This document shows positions 41,406 to 51,738 of a stretch of DNA of 51,861 nucleotides, one piece after another. How positions within the stretch are numbered: the first letter of the stretch is position 1; each line of letters starts with the position of its first letter. The translations under genes and the position numbers were made by a program. This stretch comes from an uncultured Bacteroidales bacterium (GTDB lineage: Bacteria; Bacteroidota; Bacteroidia; Bacteroidales; FEN-979): the NCBI GenBank assembly GCA_903915465.1, contig CAIWTA010000144.1:1-51861 (forward strand), in the 5' to 3' direction. The notes beneath the pieces are model-generated. The model ran no database searches and was not told the DNA's origin. It was given only the letters and a program-made list of their open reading frames with translations.

Positions 41406-44400
41406 ATGAAGACGAAACACACAATCACAATTCTGTTCTTTTCATTACTCGGTTTTTTTGTTTTGCTACTCACCGGATACCAGATGATCCGCCACAGGGA
41501 AGAGGCACTTTATCTACATGCCAAAGCCAAGATCAACGAACAGGTCATCAATAAGGTTCTTCAATTTAAGGCTGAAAGTTATTTAAAATCCACCATTGAC
41601 AATGCTGCATGGGACGAAATGGTAACTTTCGTAAGTTCCCATAATACTTCCTGGGCAAATAAGAACTTTAAACCGATCTTCTCCACTTTTAACATGGATT
41701 TTCTTGGGGCTTTTGACCTGAATGGCAATTTGATTTTTGCCTTGTCTGACAGCATTCCCGAAAATTTATTTCTTTCAAAGGAAAAAATCTGCAAAATATT
41801 TTTGAATAACCATATTTTTCATGGTTACTGCGCTTTCCATGGTTCCCTCTTCGAACTCTTTGGCTCTTCTATTGTTCCGACAGCAGATAATTTTCATAAA
41901 TCGCATCCCCGGGGCTTTTTGGTTTCGGCCAAAAAATGGGATCCGGATTATGAAATCGAACTTGAAAAAGCTATCGATTTTACAATGACAATTCATCCGG
42001 CTTCATATTTCATTCCAGGCGAAACAGCCCAGAATGATGTTGCCCTCTTTAAAACTCTTAAAGATTGTACCGGTCAGCCTGTTGCAGTTCTCGAATTTTC
42101 CGATAATAATCTGTTACACAGTGATTTTACCCGGGTTAACCTGTTTCTTCTCGGCGGCGTATTTCTGTTATTTGCGGTATTTATTTTTGTTTTTTTCCTG
42201 ACAAGCAAATGGTTGATAAAAGATATAAATGCTATCACCCGGAGCTTTTCTTCTGCTTCAGCAGAACCTCTGAAAGAACTTATGGGGAAGAATAATGAAT
42301 TTGGTGAATTTGCCCGGTTAATCCGCAACTATTATATCCAGAAAGAGGAACTTGTTAAGAAGATTGAAGAAATAAACAAGGCAGATAATGAGATTGCAAA
42401 GCTATCAGTTGCTGTTGAGCAAAGCCCCAACATCATCATGATTACCGCGATTGACGGCACCATTGAATATGTTAACCAGCGTTTTTCGATCATTACCGGG
42501 TATTCCAAAGAAGAAATTCTGGGCAAACACATCAGCATTATGAAATCGGGATTTTATCCTGGTACGTTTTATGAAAACCTTCGGAAAACCCTCCTTTCCG
42601 GAAATGAATGGAGTGGGGAGTTGTATAATTTGAAAAAGAGCGGGGAACATTTTTGGACATCATCAAACATCGCACCCATAAAAAACACGGATGGAACAAT
42701 CGCAAGCATCATTTCCATTGACGAAGACATTACCGCGAAGAAGCAATCAGACATTGACCTTAAGGAAGCGAAGGAGTTTGCCGAGATGATATACAAGGTT
42801 GTACCAAGCGCTATTTTCACAGTTGATATCAACCAGATTATTACCAGCTGGAATTTGGAAGCAGAAAAAATTACCGGGTTCAAAGCAAATGAAATAATAG
42901 GGGAAAACTGCCATAAATTTGCCCAGGAACCATGTGTTGACCAATGTGGCTTACTTAAATCAGACATTTTAAAACCGATCCATAAAAGAGAGTGCACAAT
43001 CATCGATAAATCCGGAAAAGAAATTTATATTTCTAAAAATGTAGATGAATTAAAAGATCGGAACGGCCAGGTTATAGGGGGAATCGAAAGTTTTGAAAAT
43101 ATCACAGAAAGAAAGAAGGCTGAACTGGCATTAAAAAACAGCGAACAACGCTATTCCACGTTGGTGCATGAGCTTCCTGACATGATAATAATTCACAGGA
43201 AAGGTGAGATTCTGTTTGCCAACGAAGCGACATTAAAAGGTGTCGGGCTTTCTTATGAAGAATTGGTTGGAAAGAGTATTTTGAATTTTATTGCCCCGGA
43301 ATTCCTTCCTTTTGTTACCGAAGCCATGCAAATGAGAAGACAAGGAATAGACCCAATGACCGATTATGAGATTAGGATCCTGACCTCGGGCAGGGAGGAA
43401 AAAGATGTTATTATCCGTGCCGATAATGTCATTTTTGATGATCAACCGGCTACACTTACTATCCTTATTGATATCACCAATAGAAAAGCTGCGGAAACCG
43501 AATTGAAAAAAGCAAAAGAAGAAGCGGAAAGTGCAAACCGTGCCAAATCTGATTTCCTTGCTACAATGAGCCACGAGATCCGGACGCCCATGAATGGAAT
43601 CATAGGCATGACTGATTTGGCACTGATGACAAGCCTTACCACCAGTCAGCGTGACTACCTGGAATCGGTTCAGTTTTCTGCATACCATCTCCTCGACACT
43701 ATCAACAATATCCTGGATTTTTCAAAGCTTGAAGCGGATAAAGTATTGCTCGAAAATTCAGCGTTTAATTTGCGTGAAATCATCGAAAAAAGTGTCGAGA
43801 TACTTGCCGTTAAAGTCTATGAGAAAAACCTGGAAATCTTATGTGATATTGACCCGGAGCTGCCGCATTACTTAGTGGGTGATCATTTCCGGATTCGCCA
43901 GATTTTAATGAATTATCTCAGCAATGCCGTCAAATTCACTGATAAGGGAGAAATTTGTGTTTTTGCAAAAAAAGCATATAAATTGGAACATACCGAAAAC
44001 GCAACATGGATTCAGATTGGTGTAAAAGATACCGGGATTGGCATCCCCAAGCAAAACATGCAGCATATCTTCGACAGGTTTTCTCAGGCAGATAGTTCTA
44101 CAACGAGAAAATACGGAGGTACCGGATTGGGATTGTCTATTTCAAAAAAACTTGCAGAGATTATGGGGGGAAGAGTTTGGGTTGAAAGTGAACCCAAAAT
44201 GGGAAGTACATTTTATTTTGAGATCCCACTGAAAATTGCCGAATCTCGAGAAGTTATACCCGCATCTGCACTATTGAACATCCGGAGAGCGCTGGTTGTT
44301 GACGACAATACCACCAATCTGCGAATTTTAAAAGACATGCTCCATCACCTGGGAATAGAGGCAACCGTAGTTGAAAATGGAATTCATGCTTTGGAATTTC

Positions 44401-45089
44401 TGAAAGAAGAAGACAACAAAAAGTCGGGCTTTGATGTGATTTTCTTAGACATGCATATGCCGGAAATGGACGGTTTGACGGTTGCAAAAACCATAAAAAG
44501 TGATCTGGGGCTGGCAGGGAAGCCGGTTGTTATTATGTTTTCATCCATTGAGCAGGAAGATGTCTTTCAGGCAGGGGAAAAAGCAGGTATTGATTATTAT
44601 CTGACCAAACCCATAAAGCTGAAAGATTTGCTCGGGTTATTGCAACTCAAAAAGCAGGAAATACTTAAAGGCGATGTTACGGATAAAAATGAGATTCAAC
44701 CTGATGTTAAAAACAAAGCAGAGAAGACCATTTTAATTGCAGAGGATAATAATATCAACCTGAAGCTATTAAGCGCCATTCTCCTAAAATCAACGGATAT
44801 AAAAGTGATAACTGCAATAAACGGGGCAGAGGCTGTCGACAAGTTTACCAGGTACCCGGTCGATCTTATTTTTATGGATATCCACATGCCCGAACTTGAT
44901 GGTTTTCAGGCAACAAAGCGTATACGTGAAATCGAAAAAGGGATAAAACATACACCTATCATCGCGTTAACTGCCGTTGCACTGGCCGGAGACCGGGAAA
45001 AATGCCTTGCAAACGGGATGGATGATTATATCTCAAAACCCTTCAGGAAAGAAGATCTGCTCAAAGTTCTCAGGAAATACCTTGGTTAA
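41406..45089 (+). CDS. CHASE4-PAS hybrid histidine kinase with two receivers
   Basis: A 1227-aa membrane hybrid kinase. TM1 is near residues 8-28, a periplasmic CHASE4-like sensor follows (AAWDEMVTFVSSHNTSW), and TM2 is near 247-269. Three PAS domains lie at about 335-705 (GTIEYVNQRFSIITGYSKEE is the first). The phosphorylated His723 is in MSHEIRTPMNGIIG. The HATPase domain has NYLSNAVKFTDKGE, DTGIGIP and GGTGLGLSISKKL. Two receivers end the protein, with acceptors in VIFLDMHMPEMDG and LIFMDIHMPELDG. No Hpt domain is present. ATG 41406 precedes the first helix; the frame extends to TTG 41340. It converges with the next kinase gene, overlapping four bases at the 3' ends. The stimulus is unknown. 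Confidence 0.92.
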   Translation: MKTKHTITILFFSLLGFFVLLLTGYQMIRHREEALYLHAKAKINEQVINKVLQFKAESYLKSTIDNAAWDEMVTFVSSHNTSWANKNFKPIFSTFNMDFLGAFDLNGNLIFALSDSIPENLFLSKEKICKIFLNNHIFHGYCAFHGSLFELFGSSIVPTADNFHKSHPRGFLVSAKKWDPDYEIELEKAIDFTMTIHPASYFIPGETAQNDVALFKTLKDCTGQPVAVLEFSDNNLLHSDFTRVNLFLLGGVFLLFAVFIFVFFLTSKWLIKDINAITRSFSSASAEPLKELMGKNNEFGEFARLIRNYYIQKEELVKKIEEINKADNEIAKLSVAVEQSPNIIMITAIDGTIEYVNQRFSIITGYSKEEILGKHISIMKSGFYPGTFYENLRKTLLSGNEWSGELYNLKKSGEHFWTSSNIAPIKNTDGTIASIISIDEDITAKKQSDIDLKEAKEFAEMIYKVVPSAIFTVDINQIITSWNLEAEKITGFKANEIIGENCHKFAQEPCVDQCGLLKSDILKPIHKRECTIIDKSGKEIYISKNVDELKDRNGQVIGGIESFENITERKKAELALKNSEQRYSTLVHELPDMIIIHRKGEILFANEATLKGVGLSYEELVGKSILNFIAPEFLPFVTEAMQMRRQGIDPMTDYEIRILTSGREEKDVIIRADNVIFDDQPATLTILIDITNRKAAETELKKAKEEAESANRAKSDFLATMSHEIRTPMNGIIGMTDLALMTSLTTSQRDYLESVQFSAYHLLDTINNILDFSKLEADKVLLENSAFNLREIIEKSVEILAVKVYEKNLEILCDIDPELPHYLVGDHFRIRQILMNYLSNAVKFTDKGEICVFAKKAYKLEHTENATWIQIGVKDTGIGIPKQNMQHIFDRFSQADSSTTRKYGGTGLGLSISKKLAEIMGGRVWVESEPKMGSTFYFEIPLKIAESREVIPASALLNIRRALVVDDNTTNLRILKDMLHHLGIEATVVENGIHALEFLKEEDNKKSGFDVIFLDMHMPEMDGLTVAKTIKSDLGLAGKPVVIMFSSIEQEDVFQAGEKAGIDYYLTKPIKLKDLLGLLQLKKQEILKGDVTDKNEIQPDVKNKAEKTILIAEDNNINLKLLSAILLKSTDIKVITAINGAEAVDKFTRYPVDLIFMDIHMPELDGFQATKRIREIEKGIKHTPIIALTAVALAGDREKCLANGMDDYISKPFRKEDLLKVLRKYLG

Positions 45090-47896
45090 TCTTTCCGGGC
45101 TAACAACTGGAAAATTTTTTTTGACAAAACATCAGGAACAAATGGTTTCAGGATGTAGTCATTCATTCCGGCAGATAAACACTCTTCAATAACCCCTTTG
45201 ATTGCATTGGCAGTGAGTGCTATTACAGGAACATCAAGGTTCAATTCCGAACGCATTATCCGGGTCGCCTCAATCCCTCCCATTTCAGGCATCTGAAGAT
45301 CCATCAGCACAATTTGAAATGAATTTTCTCTGAGGATTTCCAATGCTTCCCTTCCATTGTTGGCCACGGTAACGATCATGTTCCATTTTTGCAGCATTGA
45401 TTTTGCAATAAACTGGTTGAACCGGTTATCTTCAACAAGCAGTATCCTGATGCCTTCCAGAAAGCTTACATTGAGTTCGGGCAAATTTTCCACGGTGGGT
45501 TTGACAGGCACTTTTACTTTCCTGAATGACAGGGTAAAGAAGAATTCGCTTCCATGATTCTTTATACTTGTTACATCAAGCTGTCCCCCCATCAACTCTA
45601 CCAGTTGTTTGCTGATGGCCAGCCCCAGACCTGTACCACCATAACTTCTTGTGGTTCCGCTGTCCTCCTGTTGAAAACTTTGAAATATTTTTAACCTGTT
45701 TTCTTCTGCTATTCCAATACCGGTATCCGCGACATTAAAGCAAATGACAAAGGAACTCCGTGTTGATTTTACCAGCTTGCACTCAAGGATTACTTGGCCT
45801 TTTGGGGTAAACTTTATGGCATTATTCATCAAATTTATAAGTACTTGTCTTAACCTGACAGAATCGCCCCAAAGATGGCCCTTGATCTTTTTATCAAATT
45901 TAATTTGAAGCTTGACTTCTTTTTCATCTGCCTTGAATTCAAAAGCATCGAAAACATTTTTCACCAGTTCATCCAGTAAAAATTCCGTCTCAAACAAATC
46001 CATCTGGCCAGCTTCGATTTTGGTGAAATCAAGAACGTCATTCACGATTGAAAGAAGGCCTTCTGATGAGCTGTTCAGACCTTTGATCAATCTTTTCTGT
46101 TCTTCTGTTATCTGCGTATCTTCGAGTAACCGTGTGAGGCCATGAATGGCATGTAATGGCGTCCTTATCTCGTGGCTCATATTCGCCAGGAACTGGCTTT
46201 TTGCAATGCTTGCCGAAATGGCTTCCTGGCGGGCGTTTTTTAGCTCCGTCTCGGCTTTTTTCCGGAGTGTGATATCCGAATACTGCCAAAGATTTCCCAG
46301 AAACCTGTCGCCTGAAAATATCGGCAGGTAGTCGCGTTCAAATACCCTGCCGTCAGCCAGTTCCAGTTGCTCTTCAATGAGCTGTTGCCGGGCTGACAGC
46401 AGATCATTGATCCGTTCAATAAATTTATCCGGCTCTTTAAAGAGATGCTTTGCCTGGTCCAGTGCAGAAGCACAATCAATTCCAACCAATTGTTCAGGTT
46501 CAGCAGGGATATCAAAAAGGTGACAAAACCCTTTGTTCACAAGAACAATTTTCCTGTACTCATTTTCAACCAGGATCCCCGCGTGCAGGTTCTGCATCAG
46601 GGTACTTATCCTCGAAGTGCTTGATTCCAGCTCGTACTGTGATTTTTTCTGAACGGAAATGTCTTTGATGAATGCACTGAAAAAGTTGTCATTCCTTATC
46701 CTGAGCGGGTTTACAGCAAGTTCAACAAGAAATTGTTCGCCGCTCTTATGTTGCGCAGTGATTTCAATCCGTTTATTAATATATGCCCCGGTTCCATGTT
46801 GCAGGAAATTTTTCATTCCCAGGACATGCAATTCTCTCATCGAATCAGGAATGATCAAATCTGAGATTTTTTTCCCGACTGCCTCTTTGATGAAATACCC
46901 GAACATCTTTTCTGCCTGTTTATTCCACCTGATTACAATGCTCTTTGAATTGATAAGAATATAGGCATCCAGCGCCGTATCAATGATCAAACGTGTTTGT
47001 TTCACATTGTCCTTGAGTGCATCTTCAATTTTTTTCCGCTGAGATATATCCCTGTGAATAGATATAAATTGGGTAATTTCTCCCTGGCCGTTGAATACAG
47101 GTTGAACCTGAAGCCATGCCCAATAAGGCTTTCCTTCTTTCGTAAAAAACTCCACATTCATCTCGACGGATCTTTTCTCCATCATGGCGCGGATGATCTT
47201 TGAAGGTTTGATTTTCTTCCTGTCAGATCCCTGTACCATCTCCAGAATTTTCTTTCCCCTGATCTCATCAATCTTATATCCGGTGGTTTTCTCAAAGGCC
47301 TCATTGACCAGATCGGCCCTGCCTTCTTTATCGGTTATCAATATCGCATTATCCGTATGACGTGCAATCAGCGCAAGTTTCTGAAGTTCGCTCCGGTTAA
47401 GAATATGACCGTAAATGGAACCTGCAAGATTCCCGATGAATGAGAATACAGCTATTTGTTCTTGGGTAAATTTATTCGCTTCCGGACTGGCAATGCTGAA
47501 AACGCCTACCACAGTCTCCCCGTTGAATACAGGAATGCTGAGTCGCGTCCTGATCCTGAAGCTCCGTTTGCTGTCAATGCTCATGGGCGGATTATTCGCC
47601 TCGATATCCGGAACATACAGCATTTTCCCGGTCTTAAAAACATATCCGGGGTGGCGATCCATCACCGTTCTTTCTGCTTCAGCACGTTCTTCCTCCGAAA
47701 ACCCCTTTGCATAATAAAGCTTCAGCTTTTTATCTACAAAATCATAGAGGAACAACCCGTTATATTCCATCCCGATCACTTCTTCAAGAATGTGCTCAAC
47801 CTCCAGCGCCAATTCATGGATATCACGAATTTCCGTTGAACGTCCTGCAAATTTGTTCAGGATCTCAAGAACCGGTATGATCTTGTCAAAATTCAT
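45086..47896 (-). CDS. GAF-PAS hybrid histidine kinase
   Basis: A 936-aa cytoplasmic hybrid kinase without membrane helices. A GAF domain (about 1-165) is followed by three PAS domains (170-535). The second starts near LIIDTALDAYILINSKS and the third near LMQNLHAGILVENEY. HisKA has the phospho-His in MSHEIRTPLHAIHG. HATPase has NLMNNAIKFTPKGQ, DTGIGIAEENR and GGTGLGLAISKQL. The receiver has RILLVEDNRFNQF and acceptor Asp in IVLMDLQMPEMGG. There is no Hpt. It starts 15 bases after a HbpS/GlcG-like gene on the same strand, which suggests that protein may supply the signal, as HbpS does for the kinase SenS in Streptomyces. Convergent with the CHASE4 kinase. Confidence 0.92.
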   Translation of the reverse strand: MNFDKIIPVLEILNKFAGRSTEIRDIHELALEVEHILEEVIGMEYNGLFLYDFVDKKLKLYYAKGFSEEERAEAERTVMDRHPGYVFKTGKMLYVPDIEANNPPMSIDSKRSFRIRTRLSIPVFNGETVVGVFSIASPEANKFTQEQIAVFSFIGNLAGSIYGHILNRSELQKLALIARHTDNAILITDKEGRADLVNEAFEKTTGYKIDEIRGKKILEMVQGSDRKKIKPSKIIRAMMEKRSVEMNVEFFTKEGKPYWAWLQVQPVFNGQGEITQFISIHRDISQRKKIEDALKDNVKQTRLIIDTALDAYILINSKSIVIRWNKQAEKMFGYFIKEAVGKKISDLIIPDSMRELHVLGMKNFLQHGTGAYINKRIEITAQHKSGEQFLVELAVNPLRIRNDNFFSAFIKDISVQKKSQYELESSTSRISTLMQNLHAGILVENEYRKIVLVNKGFCHLFDIPAEPEQLVGIDCASALDQAKHLFKEPDKFIERINDLLSARQQLIEEQLELADGRVFERDYLPIFSGDRFLGNLWQYSDITLRKKAETELKNARQEAISASIAKSQFLANMSHEIRTPLHAIHGLTRLLEDTQITEEQKRLIKGLNSSSEGLLSIVNDVLDFTKIEAGQMDLFETEFLLDELVKNVFDAFEFKADEKEVKLQIKFDKKIKGHLWGDSVRLRQVLINLMNNAIKFTPKGQVILECKLVKSTRSSFVICFNVADTGIGIAEENRLKIFQSFQQEDSGTTRSYGGTGLGLAISKQLVELMGGQLDVTSIKNHGSEFFFTLSFRKVKVPVKPTVENLPELNVSFLEGIRILLVEDNRFNQFIAKSMLQKWNMIVTVANNGREALEILRENSFQIVLMDLQMPEMGGIEATRIMRSELNLDVPVIALTANAIKGVIEECLSAGMNDYILKPFVPDVLSKKIFQLLARKD

Positions 47897-47911
47897 GCCT
47901 GGAGCCTTTTT

Positions 47912-48331
47912 CTATATGATGGATAATGCTGCTTCAGCACATTGTATATCCTGTTTATAATGACCTCCGCTGATTCCGATAGCGCCAACCATTTCATCTT
48001 CAATCAGGATAGGAATACCGCCCCCAAGAAGAATAAAATCCTGAAATTGCTGGACACCATGAAATAAGATTGGATCGTCTTTTATATGGTTGTACCAGGC
48101 TTCGCCGCTGGGCATACCAAATCCCACAGCAGTAAGCGCTTTTTTCCGGGCAGCATCGATGGTGACCAGCTTTGCATTGTCCATCCGGCTGAATGCCTTT
48201 AGAACTGCACTCTCATCAACGATATAAACAGATATTCCTATCCCTATTTCGGTAGCTTTTTGTTCAGCAGCAATAAGCATCCGCCTGGCTGCATCTGCGG
48301 AAATTGATCGTTTCTGAAAATTTGTTTCCAT
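47912..48331 (-). CDS. GlcG/HbpS-like (DUF336) protein
   Basis: A 139-aa protein of the GlcG/HbpS family (PF03928). Motifs are SADAARRMLIAAEQKATEIG, SVYIVDESAVLKAFSRMD, IDAARKKALTAVGFG, and the glycine-rich end LLGGGIPILIEDEMVGAIG and SGGHYKQDIQCAEAAL. Family members bind heme, cobalamin or small oxidised ligands and form oligomers. No signal peptide is present, so it should be cytoplasmic, like the GAF-PAS kinase whose gene follows after 15 bases. A ligand-sensing partnership is likely but inferred. It begins 25 bases after the propeller gene's stop. Confidence 0.88.
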   Translation of the reverse strand: METNFQKRSISADAARRMLIAAEQKATEIGIGISVYIVDESAVLKAFSRMDNAKLVTIDAARKKALTAVGFGMPSGEAWYNHIKDDPILFHGVQQFQDFILLGGGIPILIEDEMVGAIGISGGHYKQDIQCAEAALSII

Positions 48332-48356
48332 GCTAATCAGAGTTTATAAAAAAGTG

Positions 48357-51300
48357 TTATCGAACAAAATCTACGGTCTTTCCATTCTCAAGTTTTATTA
48401 AGTACAGACCTTTAGCAAAACCGCTTGTTTGTACGACCGTCTTATTAATCACGGTTCCTTTAAAAACAATCTGACCTGTTGAATTCAATATTTCAAATTT
48501 TGTATTTTGTGTATTATCCTTGATTTCAATAGTTAATTCATTGGTCGCAGGATTGGGGTAAACATTGATTGATTTGTTGTTTTCGATAAGCTCAATACCA
48601 ACATTTGTGACAGATATTATGTTAGATGGTTCTGAGCTGCATAAATTTATGGTTACAATAACATAATATTCTCCGTTTTCAGTAACAGTGTAATTCTGAT
48701 AGGTTGCACCATTTATCAAACCGCTTTGATTATACCATTGATTACCATTTGTAGCGTCAGAATGTAAAATATTGACATTTAGCGTTATCATTGGTGTTGA
48801 TGGTGTTGGTGGTTGGGCATTGATAACCACATCAGCTGATCCTGCTGAAGTACATCCTGATACATTGGTAACAGTAAAGTTAAATATTCCGGTTGCAAGT
48901 CCTGATATTGTTGTACTTGTTCCTGTACCGGTAATGCCGCCTGGATTTATTGTCCAGGTTCCTGTTGGTGGCAAACCATTTAAAACAACACTTCCTGTTG
49001 CTACCGCACAAGTTGGTTGAGTAATTATTCCTACAATGGGAGCCGTTGGTGTTGTTGGTTGGGCATTGATAACCACATCTGCTGATCCTGCTGAAGTGCA
49101 TCCTGATACATTAGTAACAGTAAAGTTGTATGTTCCGGCTGCAAGTCCTGATATTGTTGCACTTGTTCCTGTACCGGCATAATTGCCTGGATTGATTGTC
49201 CAGGTTCCTGTTGGTGGCAAACCATTTAAAACAACACTTCCTGTTGCTACTGCACAGGTTGGTTGAGTAATTATTCCTACTGTAGGAGCTGTTGGTTGAG
49301 TGCATGAATAATAAACAGGTGTTTCCCAAAGTCCTCTGGCAAAGGTTGCAGCTCTTAACTTAGTGTCTTGCGGATTGGGAGCGTAGTAAATTTCAATTTC
49401 ACCAATTTTTACATTTGGCAATCCAATGTTATAGGCAATCCAATTATCCGAGCCTTTTTTGAAATAAACGCCAAGTTCAGTGCCTGCATATAATTGAATT
49501 TCGGTGGTTGATTGTTTATCCTGAACAATTGTATAAGCCGGAATTGATGGCAATCCGGTTGAAACATTAGTCCATGATGTTCCGCCATTTGCAGATTGAT
49601 ACACTTTCTTTGCATTATAACCACCCAGTGTAACCCAAAGCATGTTTGCATCATCAGCTTTAACGGCAATGTAAGTAATACTTCCTGATCCCACAGGTAA
49701 AGATCCGGTTATTTCGGTCCACAGAGTACCCCCGTTTGTAGTTTTCCAAATATTGTATGGGGCAGCAACGTATAAAACTTGAGTATTTGAAGGCGAAATT
49801 GCCATGGATCGAATTTTATCTGATGAGTTCATTGTGGATATTTTTGTCCAACTGTCACCTCTGTCAGTAGTTTTCCAAACATCGGCATATCCTGCATATA
49901 ATGTCTGGGGATTTATTGGGTCAATTATATACGGCGTCACCCATGCCCCATCTCCGGCACCTGAAGGCTGAATTTGCGTAGCATTGTTCCAATGGTCTGT
50001 AGTCCTGTCGATTTGTCCATTAACATAGGTGCCATATTGAACATTAACATTGGTATAATCAATTAAACACTCCATACCATCTCCGCCTTTTACGTCAGAC
50101 CAAGCCCCACCTGAAAAGAGTTTTGTTCCGTTATCCTGAAGACCTGTAATAGTTTCAACAGAAACCGTTTGCGAAACTCCAAGTTTATACATTTGGCTGA
50201 TAACCATTCCGTTGGTCTTGTCTGTCCAACTTGTTCCGTTATCGGTTGAAATATATACTCCTCCATCGTTACACTCGAACAAATCGCCATTATTTCTGAA
50301 TTTCAGACAATGTTTATCAGCATGAACGGCAGGAACACCATCTCCCCACCAATGGTTAATAATAGACCATGAAGTTCCGCCATTTACTGAACGCCAGGTG
50401 TTTACGCCTCCAACAACTACTGTGTTCGCGTTTGAGGAAGAGGCAGCAAGACTTAAATCGTACCAACCTTGCCCTCCTGCGTCACTGCCATCAGACGCCC
50501 AGCCTAACAAATTTTTTGTCGTTCCGGCAAAAACCTGCGTATAACCTGACCCGCTGCTTGTTGATTTATAAATACCATATAACCCACTGTCGTTCCCTTC
50601 AGCAAGAGCATACACCCAGGTAGGTTGATTTCCAGAAACTGCCAATTCTATCCTGTAAGCATTTGCATCGCTGAAAGCCTGCGTCCATGATCCTCCGTTA
50701 TTTATGGACACATAAATTTTACCATTTTGAGTCGAACCATAAAGTGTGTTAAAATCGCCAGGTTTATATTCCATATCAATAAAAGCCGTTGAAGTTAATT
50801 GGGTATTCCAGGTAGTTCCGCCATCAATAGTTTTATATACCCCATTTGAAGTTGATGCTATTAAAGTTTGATTATTACCCGGATCTAATAGTAGTCGGTA
50901 AACCATTTTCCCATCGGATAATGCATAATTAATTCCTGTAGTATTCCAGGCCGAACCCCCATTTGTTGACTTTAGCACGCCAATACTGCTATTATCCCAA
51001 TGATCTTTATCGCCGGTAGCAATATAAATTGTATTTGAAGTTGCAAAATCTGTTGGAATAACAATATCACTGACAGCAAGAACACCATTATTATCGGTTA
51101 AACAAGTCCAGCTTGAGCCGTTATTTGTTGTAACCCACAATCCGCCGGAAGCAGCACCAACCCAGTATGTGCTATTATTTGAAGGATGAAAAGCAATACA
51201 ATTAATACGACCAACACCTGCGTAACCTCCACCGGAACTATTTGGCCCTAAGCTTACCCAATTTGCTGAATTTACCGATTTTAACCGGAAATTCGCTTTT

Positions 51301-51611
51301 AAATATTCATCATAAACGGCCTGGGCAGTTTTGCTTGGAAATTCACCGGTAGCCGGATTAATTTGAGTCTCCATGCTATACTCCCACCGTTTAAATTGCT
51401 TCCAACCTACTGCTTTTTTCTTTACTCCATTTTCAATATAAAAACCTTTGTCAACATTAAACGGTGCCCAATATTTATTAAATGCATTGTTATAATCGAA
51501 AAAAGTTAAACTTGCCTTCGATTTACTTTGCGGTAATTGTTTTAACCAAGGCTGCGAAAACAATGTTGCCGCGAAAAACATTCCGCATAAGAAAAAAATA
51601 ATTCGTTTCAT
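48357..51611 (-). CDS. T9SS-secreted VPS10/BNR-type beta-propeller protein
   Basis: A 1084-aa protein with a signal peptide (IIFFLCGMFFAATLFSQ). About residues 90-770 contain many BNR/sortilin-like repeats with the asp-box pattern S-x-D/N-x-G-x-x-W (STNGGSAWNTT, TIDGGTTWNTQ, TTDRGDSWTK, SANGGTSWTN), expected to make one or two beta-propellers. Two nearly identical Ig-like units follow (GIITQPTCAVATGSVVLNG), then a T9SS type A sorting domain (SINVYPNPATNELTIEIKD, GLYLIKLENG). It should be exported to the cell surface. Glycosidase activity is not shown by these motifs; binding or adhesion is equally likely. The next gene downstream is the GlcG/HbpS-like one. Confidence 0.88.
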   Translation of the reverse strand: MKRIIFFLCGMFFAATLFSQPWLKQLPQSKSKASLTFFDYNNAFNKYWAPFNVDKGFYIENGVKKKAVGWKQFKRWEYSMETQINPATGEFPSKTAQAVYDEYLKANFRLKSVNSANWVSLGPNSSGGGYAGVGRINCIAFHPSNNSTYWVGAASGGLWVTTNNGSSWTCLTDNNGVLAVSDIVIPTDFATSNTIYIATGDKDHWDNSSIGVLKSTNGGSAWNTTGINYALSDGKMVYRLLLDPGNNQTLIASTSNGVYKTIDGGTTWNTQLTSTAFIDMEYKPGDFNTLYGSTQNGKIYVSINNGGSWTQAFSDANAYRIELAVSGNQPTWVYALAEGNDSGLYGIYKSTSSGSGYTQVFAGTTKNLLGWASDGSDAGGQGWYDLSLAASSSNANTVVVGGVNTWRSVNGGTSWSIINHWWGDGVPAVHADKHCLKFRNNGDLFECNDGGVYISTDNGTSWTDKTNGMVISQMYKLGVSQTVSVETITGLQDNGTKLFSGGAWSDVKGGDGMECLIDYTNVNVQYGTYVNGQIDRTTDHWNNATQIQPSGAGDGAWVTPYIIDPINPQTLYAGYADVWKTTDRGDSWTKISTMNSSDKIRSMAISPSNTQVLYVAAPYNIWKTTNGGTLWTEITGSLPVGSGSITYIAVKADDANMLWVTLGGYNAKKVYQSANGGTSWTNVSTGLPSIPAYTIVQDKQSTTEIQLYAGTELGVYFKKGSDNWIAYNIGLPNVKIGEIEIYYAPNPQDTKLRAATFARGLWETPVYYSCTQPTAPTVGIITQPTCAVATGSVVLNGLPPTGTWTINPGNYAGTGTSATISGLAAGTYNFTVTNVSGCTSAGSADVVINAQPTTPTAPIVGIITQPTCAVATGSVVLNGLPPTGTWTINPGGITGTGTSTTISGLATGIFNFTVTNVSGCTSAGSADVVINAQPPTPSTPMITLNVNILHSDATNGNQWYNQSGLINGATYQNYTVTENGEYYVIVTINLCSSEPSNIISVTNVGIELIENNKSINVYPNPATNELTIEIKDNTQNTKFEILNSTGQIVFKGTVINKTVVQTSGFAKGLYLIKLENGKTVDFVR
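48811..49290. repeat. 246-bp tandem duplication inside the propeller gene
   Basis: Two copies, 48811-49044 and 49057-49290, with a period of 246 bases (82 codons) and only about 20 differences. They encode the two Ig-like units before the sorting domain. The high identity suggests recent duplication or gene conversion. Confidence 0.9.
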
Positions 51612-51738
51612 ATTCTTCAGTATTACAGGTTCTTACTCAATTTTTTAGTTTCTTCTGTATTTCCTTCCTTTTCTTTAATAAACTATGTTCAGAAGGAATG
51701 GTGAGTCTGGTCTAAAAAGCCAAAAGCACATCACCCTA

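Noticed and set aside
48811-49290. Two long repeats considered as part of a CRISPR-like array
   Set aside because: They are 246-base in-frame coding duplications, with no spacer pattern.
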